Of a stretch of DNA of 6,144 bases, positions 1 to 5,091 are shown piece after piece. The notes under the pieces are model-generated. The model worked only from the letters and a program-made list of their open reading frames with translations. It did not search any database and was not told the origin of the DNA. The DNA lies in the NCBI GenBank assembly GCA_016787375.1, contig JAEUUM010000321.1, positions 1 through 6,144 of the forward strand, read 5' to 3'. Every line of letters begins with the position of its first letter. Within the stretch, counting starts at the first letter, position 1. The DNA comes from Saprospiraceae bacterium (GTDB taxonomy: Bacteria > Bacteroidota > Bacteroidia > Chitinophagales > Saprospiraceae). A program made the position numbers and the translations under genes.

Positions 1-722
1 AGTTATTTTTAATTTTTTGTATCCTCATCATGCTTGCTACAACCATTTTGAGTTTCATTTACCAGTTTACCAATTATGTTTATATTGGGTTAGCTACTTT
101 GATCTTTATTTTGTCCTTTATACACTATCAAAACCGTAAACAACGACTTGCATTCTTTACCTTTACTGCATGCTTGATAGCCATAGGATTTAGCTACAGT
201 TCATACTATACTTTCAATAATATTTTAAAACCTCATCAGCAAGAGCGCTTAAATGTTTGGTTAAATCCTGATAAATGTGACCCCAGAGGTGCTTTGTACA
301 ATGTTCTCCAGTCAAAAATGGCAATTGGTTCCGGAGGATTTGCAGGAAAAGGATTTTCAAATGGTATTCTGACCAAGCTCAGCTATATTCCTGAACAGAA
401 TACAGATTTTATTTTTTGTACCGTAGGCGAAGAACATGGATTTATAGGAAGTGCGATTCTCACCGGTTTATTTATTTGGTTATTGATCAGGCTAATTGTA
501 TTGGCTGAGCGACAGCGTTCAGGATTTTCAAGAAATTTTATTTATGGCATCGCCGGAATATTGTTCTTTCATTTTTTCATCAACATCGGCATGACCATTG
601 GTCTTGTGCCGGTTATTGGTGTTCCGTTGCCGTTTGTTAGTTACGGAGGGTCATCATTAATGAGTTTTTCACTTATGATGGCCATTGTACTAAAACTCGA
701 CAGTCACCGAAATTCTATGTAA
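1..722 (+). CDS. rodA: Rod shape-determining protein RodA, SEDS peptidoglycan glycosyltransferase (5'-truncated)
   Basis: Inner-membrane SEDS-family polymerase that extends peptidoglycan glycan strands from lipid II, working with a class B penicillin-binding protein in the elongation machinery. The reading frame (codons from base 3) is open to the window edge, so the ATG at 30 is an internal methionine and roughly the N-terminal half is missing. Visible family marks, numbered from that ATG, are the LKPHQQERL segment (66-74), the YNVLQSKMAIGSGG block (90-103), PEQNTDFIF (121-129) and the closing NIGMTIGLVPVIGVPLPFVSYGGSS stretch (about 184-208). D126 in TDFIF matches the Asp which, from memory, is essential in E. 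coli RodA. NIGM and VIGVPLPFVSYGGS favour RodA over FtsW. Several hydrophobic segments alternate with these loops. It stops 9 bases before tgt and is probably in one operon with it. RodA family is certain; RodA rather than FtsW is very likely. Confidence 0.93.
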   Translation, partial: LFLIFCILIMLATTILSFIYQFTNYVYIGLATLIFILSFIHYQNRKQRLAFFTFTACLIAIGFSYSSYYTFNNILKPHQQERLNVWLNPDKCDPRGALYNVLQSKMAIGSGGFAGKGFSNGILTKLSYIPEQNTDFIFCTVGEEHGFIGSAILTGLFIWLLIRLIVLAERQRSGFSRNFIYGIAGILFFHFFINIGMTIGLVPVIGVPLPFVSYGGSSLMSFSLMMAIVLKLDSHRNSM

Positions 723-731
723 AACAACAAA

Positions 732-1862
732 GTGTTATTTAAGAAAACTCATACAGATAAAAACAGCAAAGCCCGGGCAGGAGTTATTTCAACTGCACAT
801 GGCGAGGTACAGACACCTATCTTTATGCCGGTAGGAACGGCAGGAACAGTGAAGGCAGTGCATACCCATGAATTAGCTCAGGACATTGGAGCACAAATAA
901 TTTTAGGTAATACTTACCATCTCTATTTAAGACCAGGTCTGGAGGTGCTTGAATCCATTGGCGGACTCCACAAATTCAATAAATGGGATAAACCCATTCT
1001 TACCGATAGTGGAGGCTATCAGGTATATTCTCTGAGCAATAACCGCAAAATTACAGAAGAAGGAGTGCGTTTCAAATCGCATATTGATGGTTCGATGCAT
1101 TTCTTTACTCCTGAATATGCCATTGATATACAACGTATAATCGGGGGAGATATCATCATGGCTTTTGATGAATGTCCTCCATATCCGAGTGAATATAAAT
1201 ATGTGCAAAAGTCTCTCGATCTAACTCACCGTTGGTTGAAGCGTTGTAAAATTCATTTTGATAATACCTCTCCCAAATATGGATATGAGCAATCGCTGAT
1301 ACCCATCGTGCAGGGCGGTGTATTTGCTGATCTAAGGAAAAGATCGTCAGAATTGGTATGCGAGATAGAAAGTGAAGCCTATGCCATAGGTGGATTAAGT
1401 GTAGGAGAACCGCATGAAATGATGTACGAAATGACCAATTTGGTTTGTGGTCACCTTCCTGCCGAAAAGGCAAGATATCTCATGGGTGTGGGTACACCGG
1501 ATAACATCCTCGAATGTATAGGCCTGGGCATTGATATGTTTGATTGTGTATTACCAACTCGAAATGCCCGTCATGGCATTATATATACAAGTGAAGGGAT
1601 CATTAACATCAAAAACCTCAAATGGGAGTTAGATCATTCACCAATAGATGAACAGAGTGCCTGTCATACCAGCCGTGTTCATTCAAAATCTTATTTGAGA
1701 CATCTTTTAAAACAAGGAGAAATACTGGGTGCCCAACTCGCAACATTACAAAATTTGTCGTTCTACCTCAGTTTGGTAAAACTAGCAAGAGAAAAGATAT
1801 TGGCTGATGAATTTGTAAGTTGGAAAAACCATATATTGCCGATCATTACAAGAAGACTGTAG
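732..1862 (+). CDS. tgt: Queuine/preQ1 tRNA-ribosyltransferase (tRNA-guanine transglycosylase)
   Basis: Exchanges guanine 34 of GUN-anticodon tRNAs (Asp, Asn, His, Tyr) for preQ1, the base-exchange step of queuosine synthesis, in the cytoplasm. The 376 residues match full family length. Visible are TDSGGYQVYSL with general acid/base D92, FDECPPYP (145-152), IVQGG (192-196), GGLSVGE (220-226), LMGVGTP (250-256) and FDCVLPTRNARHG with nucleophile D271. Valine in GGLSVGE is the bacterial preQ1-type residue; eukaryotic enzymes have glycine there. The start is GTG: it gives the usual N-terminus (xxFKxxxTDKNSKARAG), and the first in-frame ATG is residue 32, inside the conserved core. Odd point: at the spacing of the classical Zn ligands (D271 +38, +40, +43, +69) the residues are S309, C311, S314 and Q340, so three of four ligands are missing. 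It lies 9 bases after rodA and 4 bases before the LptF/G gene. Confidence 0.97.
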   Translation: MLFKKTHTDKNSKARAGVISTAHGEVQTPIFMPVGTAGTVKAVHTHELAQDIGAQIILGNTYHLYLRPGLEVLESIGGLHKFNKWDKPILTDSGGYQVYSLSNNRKITEEGVRFKSHIDGSMHFFTPEYAIDIQRIIGGDIIMAFDECPPYPSEYKYVQKSLDLTHRWLKRCKIHFDNTSPKYGYEQSLIPIVQGGVFADLRKRSSELVCEIESEAYAIGGLSVGEPHEMMYEMTNLVCGHLPAEKARYLMGVGTPDNILECIGLGIDMFDCVLPTRNARHGIIYTSEGIINIKNLKWELDHSPIDEQSACHTSRVHSKSYLRHLLKQGEILGAQLATLQNLSFYLSLVKLAREKILADEFVSWKNHILPIITRRL

Positions 1863-1866
1863 CAAC

Positions 1867-2973
1867 ATGAAAAAACTTTTATCTAAAGTTTCAATTCTCG
1901 ACAAATACATATTTAGTAAGTATGTTTCTACTTTCTTTTTTACAGTTTTGTTGTTTACCATGATTTCTGTTGTGATTGACTTTAGTGAGAAGGTAGAAGA
2001 CTTTTTACATGAAGCCTGCACAGCACATCAAATCATATTTGATTATTATGTAAATTTCATTCCGCACATTAATTGGTTGCTTTGGCCGTTGATTTCATTG
2101 ATAGCCGTAATATTTTTCACATCAAGACTGGCTCATAATTCTGAAATAATATCTGTTTTTAACGCCGGTATCAGTTTTAAGAGATTACAGATTTCATATA
2201 TGGCTGCGGCTGCACTAATCACGTGCATCCATTTGTTTGGCAACCATTATATGATACCGCTTGCCAACAAAAAGAGACTGAATTTTGAACATACATATAT
2301 TCATAAGAATAACGACAAGGGAAAAACCGAAAATGTCCATTTATTTGTTGATCATGGAACCAAAGTATATTTGAGATTTTTTAACAAATCTGATAAAACG
2401 GCTCGCGACTTCCGGCTGGAAAAATTTAAAAATTCAGATCTTGTATATGTTCTAAAAGCTAAAAGTGCTGAATGGACTCCAAAAACCAAAACTTGGAAGT
2501 TATCGAATATTGAAGAAAGATCGTTTAACGGTCTGAAGGAAACAATACACATAGACAGATCAGGCACAAAAGATCTGAAAATAAATCTTTCACCTCAGGA
2601 TTTTGTACAATACATAAACCAAAAAGAAATGCTGACCTCAGGCGAATTATTAGAATTTATAGCACAAGAGGACGAGCGAGGTTCCGGAATAGCCAAACCA
2701 TTTGAAATTGAATTTCATCGAAGAACCTCTGATAGTGCATCCATACTTATATTAACACTGATCGGCGTTGCGGTTGCAGCCCGTAAGGTTCGCGGAGGAA
2801 TGGGTTTGCACCTTGCTATTGGTATTGGTTTGGGTGCCTTGTATGTATTTTTGTCGAGATTTTCAATAACCTTCGCTCAAAACGACTCTCTGCCCTCTAT
2901 CGTGGGAGTCTGGATTCCGAACCTGATATTTCTGGTGGTATCTGTTTATTTGAATTTGAAGGCCCAAAAATAA
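1867..2973 (+). CDS. LptF/LptG (YjgP/YjgQ) family lipopolysaccharide export permease
   Basis: Inner-membrane permease subunit of the Lpt ABC transporter, which extracts lipopolysaccharide from the inner membrane and passes it to the periplasmic bridge. The 368 residues have the family layout. An N-terminal LDKYIFSKY segment leads into a first membrane helix (about 20-37), with two more at about 68-88 and 112-135. A long soluble periplasmic domain of beta-jellyroll type follows (about 140-275), then three C-terminal helices (about 287-305, 313-335, 341-364). The ARKVRGGMGLHLAIGIGLG loop matches the RRGGxGxxLxxG pattern of YjgP/YjgQ proteins. The ATG is 4 bases past the tgt stop, implying co-transcription and probable translational coupling. 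Bacteroidota often carry such a gene directly after tgt. I cannot say LptF or LptG from this window, so no symbol is given. The ATPase LptB is not here. Confidence 0.9.
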   Translation: MKKLLSKVSILDKYIFSKYVSTFFFTVLLFTMISVVIDFSEKVEDFLHEACTAHQIIFDYYVNFIPHINWLLWPLISLIAVIFFTSRLAHNSEIISVFNAGISFKRLQISYMAAAALITCIHLFGNHYMIPLANKKRLNFEHTYIHKNNDKGKTENVHLFVDHGTKVYLRFFNKSDKTARDFRLEKFKNSDLVYVLKAKSAEWTPKTKTWKLSNIEERSFNGLKETIHIDRSGTKDLKINLSPQDFVQYINQKEMLTSGELLEFIAQEDERGSGIAKPFEIEFHRRTSDSASILILTLIGVAVAARKVRGGMGLHLAIGIGLGALYVFLSRFSITFAQNDSLPSIVGVWIPNLIFLVVSVYLNLKAQK

Positions 2974-2994
2974 AAAGCTGCATTTATTTTTAAT

Positions 2995-3016
2995 ACTTTC
3001 AAAATAAATTGAAAGT
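2995..3016 (+). terminator. Possible weak terminator after the rodA-tgt-LptF/G cluster
   Basis: An 8-base perfect inverted repeat, ACTTTCAA (2995-3002) and TTGAAAGT (3009-3016), encloses a 6-base AT loop 22 bases after the permease stop. A run of six T lies at 3023-3028. The stem has only two G-C pairs and the T-run starts 7 bases after it, so it is a poor intrinsic terminator. Its place at the end of the operon, ahead of a separate promoter, is the main support. Confidence 0.35.
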
Positions 3017-3114
3017 TAATCATTTTTTAACAAAATCTTAATGAAATTTATATTATTGATAATCAATTAGTTATATATTTTATAGAATTTTGTTTAATTT
3101 TTATTGATATTTAA

Positions 3115-3146
3115 TTTGTTTTTTGTTTAACATTAAAGTATCTTTG
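3115..3146 (+). promoter_or_regulatory. Bacteroidota-type promoter for the ECF sigma gene
   Basis: TTTG (3115-3118) and TATCTTTG (3139-3146) are separated by 20 bases, an exact match to the Bacteroidota consensus TTTG-N19..21-TAnnTTTG recognised by the primary sigma factor. Transcription should start at about 3151-3154, giving a leader of roughly 15 A-rich bases (AACAAAAAACACAACAT) before the ATG at 3168. This A-rich leader without a Shine-Dalgarno is usual in the phylum. The position also shows that the earlier in-frame TTG (3123) cannot be the start, because it lies inside the promoter. Confidence 0.75.
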
Positions 3147-3167
3147 GTTCAACAAAAAACACAACAT

Positions 3168-3704
3168 ATGTCTACAGTAGAGTTTCACAACAAGTTCAGT
3201 GCTTTAACAGCTGTTTTACAGGCATTTTCCTACAACTTAACCAAAAATCTTGAAGATTCGCGAGACCTCTATCAAGAAACTGCATACAGAGCACTCAGTA
3301 ATAGAGAAAAGTTCATCACCGGAACGAATTTCAAAGCATGGATTTTCACCATCATGAAGAACATCTTTATCAATAACTATCGCAAAAAGGTAAAAGCAAA
3401 TACCATCATGGATAGCACTGATAATCAGTTCTACATAAACAGCGGTAAAAACGCAGTTATCAATGAAGGCGATAACAACATCATGATGGAAGAGCTTCAC
3501 GCTATGATTGACTCTTTGGATGATTCGATCAAGATCCCGTTTGAAATGCACCACGATGGCTTTAAATATCAGGAAATAGCAGATGAACTAAATCTGCCAC
3601 TTGGTACTGTTAAAAGTCGAATATTTTTTGCGAGAAAAGAACTAAAAGATCTGATCTACAAGAAATATGACAAAATAGCCACTGCTTATGATATGGCTCA
3701 TTAA
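3168..3704 (+). CDS. ECF-type RNA polymerase sigma factor
   Basis: A 178-residue sigma-70 family protein with only regions 2 and 4, the extracytoplasmic-function layout; it directs core RNA polymerase to a specific promoter set. Region 2 covers about 10-75, with the core-binding DLYQETAYRAL segment (33-43) and the promoter-melting/-10 recognition stretch NFKAWIFTIMKNIFINNYRK (54-73). A variable Asn-rich linker follows (about 76-105). Region 4 is at about 108-165, and its helix-turn-helix reads YQEIADELNLPLGTVKSRIFFARKEL (134-159), a canonical sigma-4 signature. The ATG at 3168 is chosen because the open frame further upstream runs through the promoter. It is flanked by its own promoter and a strong terminator and so is monocistronic. 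No anti-sigma gene is beside it; the next gene converges from the other strand. It resembles a widely conserved Bacteroidota ECF group, but the regulon cannot be read from sequence. Confidence 0.93.
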   Translation: MSTVEFHNKFSALTAVLQAFSYNLTKNLEDSRDLYQETAYRALSNREKFITGTNFKAWIFTIMKNIFINNYRKKVKANTIMDSTDNQFYINSGKNAVINEGDNNIMMEELHAMIDSLDDSIKIPFEMHHDGFKYQEIADELNLPLGTVKSRIFFARKELKDLIYKKYDKIATAYDMAH

Positions 3705-3728
3705 AAGCCATACATAAACTTAAAAACC

Positions 3729-3768
3729 AAGCCCAAATTCAATGAACAAACTGAATTTGGGCTTTTTT
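3729..3768 (+). terminator. Strong intrinsic terminator, probably bidirectional
   Basis: A perfect 13-base inverted repeat, AAGCCCAAATTCA (3729-3741) and TGAATTTGGGCTT (3752-3764), has a 10-base loop and runs into a T tract (3763-3768). It begins 24 bases after the sigma factor stop. Read on the minus strand the same hairpin is followed by GG and then TTTTT (3726-3722), so it can also end the convergent lipoprotein transcript, whose stop codon is at 3801-3799. Confidence 0.9.
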
Positions 3769-3798
3769 ATTTACCTTATTTTTAGCAATTAACTTTTT

Positions 3799-4425
3799 TC
3801 ACTTTGGTATTGGTAGAGTGAACTTTCCGTTTAAGAAATTGATTCGTTTAGAGTAGGGGGCTACAGAAATACCACCATAATCTTCATACAAATAGAAATT
3901 ATAAGTACCACTATACGTATTTTTTGCATGGTTAATTTTGGTGATTACAAATGAATTCCAAATGGATGGCCATAACTTCCATACACCTGTTAAAACATCC
4001 CCGTCGGCGGTCATCCTAAAAAAATCCACTTCTATTTTCGGGGTAGATATTCCTGTAAATAAACTACTTCCCAATTTGTCCGAAAAATCACCAACTTCAA
4101 GGTTAAAATTTGAAATGAGCAATTTTTCTCTGTCTGCTACATAATTATATTTTTCAATGAATAGCGCAGAACAAGTTTCAAACTCGATTGCAAAAATTTT
4201 ATGGTTACTTGGTGCTGTTAATGTTTTGGCATTGCAAATCCATGGTGCGCTACCAAAACCGGGTATTTGTTTCGTGGCTGTACTAAGAGGCAAAGTATCA
4301 AAATAATAATACTGCATAAAATCTGGTATGCCGGGTATTGGTTCGGGATATGGTTGATCTTTTGTACAACCTAATACATTTAATAATATCAAACTTATAA
4401 TAATTATGATTAAGTTATTTCTCAT
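3799..4425 (-). CDS. Small lipoprotein of unknown function, possibly surface-exposed
   Basis: I do not recognise a named family. The 208-residue product begins MRNN, followed by a hydrophobic stretch (5-19) ending in the lipobox VLGC, with lipidated cysteine C20: a type II signal peptide, so it should be an envelope lipoprotein. The residues after the cysteine (TKDQ) resemble, imperfectly, the lysine/acidic export signal that sends Bacteroidota lipoproteins to the cell surface. A proline-rich linker follows (PYPEPIPGIP, 25-34). The rest (about 38-208) alternates polar and aromatic residues as in a beta-sandwich and ends in TYSGTYNFYL...INFLNGKFTLPI, a pattern I associate with small Bacteroidota lipoproteins of the DUF6252 kind; that assignment is tentative. 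Its ATG overlaps by one base (TAATG) the stop of a decayed T9SS sorting tail, and the nearest consensus promoter lies upstream of that relic. It converges on the sigma factor gene. Confidence 0.8.
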   Translation of the reverse strand: MRNNLIIIIISLILLNVLGCTKDQPYPEPIPGIPDFMQYYYFDTLPLSTATKQIPGFGSAPWICNAKTLTAPSNHKIFAIEFETCSALFIEKYNYVADREKLLISNFNLEVGDFSDKLGSSLFTGISTPKIEVDFFRMTADGDVLTGVWKLWPSIWNSFVITKINHAKNTYSGTYNFYLYEDYGGISVAPYSKRINFLNGKFTLPIPK

Positions 4426-4694
4426 TATTGGGTAATAATTAATTTTTGAATATTATTACTATTGGGATGGTAGGTTTTTACAAAATATACGCCAGATTAC
4501 AATTTAGTTAAATCAAGATTTATTAAATATTTGGTTTGTGAAGGAACATTTTTTAGTAAAAGTTGATTATAAATGTCAAAGATTTCTACTTTAATGATTT
4601 CTGCAGTGCTGTTATCTTGAATTGTCACCAAGCCTATTGATGGATTAGGATAAATATTGGTTGTGGTGCTATGGTGATGTCTAATGCTTAAAAG
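4425..4694 (-). pseudogene. Relic of a T9SS type A C-terminal sorting domain with an in-frame stop
   Basis: The minus strand between stops at 4697-4695 and 4427-4425 translates to a nearly complete Por secretion-tail domain. It has NIYPNPSIGLVTI (from 4658), then IIKVEIFDIYNQLL, NLDLTKL, a TAA at 4499-4497, and SGVYFVKTYHPNSNN ending in QKLIITQ. YPNP, the IFDIYNQ turn and L-x-SGVYFVK are the conserved blocks of this about 75-residue tail, which marks cargo for type IX secretion. The stop sits exactly where family members have a variable residue before SGVY, so it looks like one substitution in a once-functional gene (for example CAA, GAA or AAA to TAA). The frame upstream of the tail is closed by several stops, there is no ATG/GTG/TTG start, and the cargo portion is gone. 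The final TAA overlaps the lipoprotein ATG. Confidence 0.85.
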
Positions 4695-4713
4695 TTAATA
4701 AATTATAAATAAT

Positions 4714-4744
4714 CAAAGATAACAATCAACAAGGATATTTCAAA
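4714..4744 (-). promoter_or_regulatory. Bacteroidota-type promoter upstream of the relic and lipoprotein
   Basis: On the minus strand TTTG (4744-4741), a 19-base spacer and TATCTTTG (4721-4714) match the TTTG-N19..21-TAnnTTTG consensus exactly, with the same -7 element as the sigma factor promoter. Transcription would start at about 4709-4706, so the lipoprotein mRNA would carry a leader of roughly 280 bases made almost wholly of the sorting-tail relic. I saw no exact consensus match nearer to the lipoprotein start. It is judged on sequence only, and chance matches are possible in AT-rich DNA. Confidence 0.6.
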
Positions 4745-5091
4745 ATTATTGCTGTTTAATTTAAAGGTGTTTGATACAAAATACATGTTAATTACTCTTA
4801 GACAGCATAATGTACTCATTATTATTTGGTCCCAAAATATTTTCACCTGAATAACCAAATCAGAATTTTATTTTTTTTGTAAATAAAGACACTCAACCCA
4901 ATTGGCATATATATAGGAGTTGGCCAAAAAATATTTATAATTTCTCCATTCAAAATATTCCAGCTTTGCAAGATATTGAGAACTATACAAATCAAAGTCT
5001 TTCATATTGCAACCACTCACTCCTCAAGAATGTTTACTTTTACAGAATTTCAAATTCGGAAAAATATAGTTACTTTATTCTCGATTATTTT
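4745..5091. other. AT-rich intergenic stretch without a recognisable gene
   Basis: No RNA gene, clear repeat array or protein family is visible here on either strand. In the plus-strand frame of mutY the sequence is free of stops from 4855 to 5091 (79 codons) but has no ATG or GTG, only a TTG at 4966, and its translation resembles nothing I know. On the minus strand 4859-4791 gives a short open run (GYSGENILGPNNNEY) bounded by stops on both sides. An 8-base palindrome TTGGCCAA is at 4920-4927. No exact TTTG/TAnnTTTG promoter for mutY was found, so its promoter is unassigned. Confidence 0.5.

Noticed and set aside
927..1473. Two overlapping minus-strand open frames opposite tgt
   Set aside because: They lie wholly inside the strongly conserved tgt gene, their translations resemble no family, and they overlap each other; they are shadows of the real gene.
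3055..3067. Inverted repeat ATTGAT-A-ATCAAT upstream of the sigma factor promoter
   Set aside because: It could be an operator, but it is a 6-base AT-rich palindrome about 50 bases upstream of the promoter and is expected by chance in such DNA.
3123..3167. TTG-initiated N-terminal extension of the sigma factor
   Set aside because: It runs through the promoter elements, and an ATG with an A-rich leader follows at 3168.
4497..4499. TAA in the sorting tail read as a recoded sense codon
   Set aside because: rodA and the LptF/G gene in this window end at TAA, and the relic also lacks a start and a cargo region, so a real stop in a dead gene (or a sequencing error) is more likely than recoding.
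4791..4859. Short minus-strand peptide-like run (GYSGENILGPNNNEY) in the same frame as the sorting-tail relic
   Set aside because: It was considered as a remnant of the lost cargo protein, but it is only 23 codons, is closed by stops on both sides, and many stops separate it from the relic; chance is the simpler view.
4920..4927. Palindrome TTGGCCAA
   Set aside because: It is an isolated 8-base palindrome with no partner or associated element, so it is not evidence of a regulatory site.
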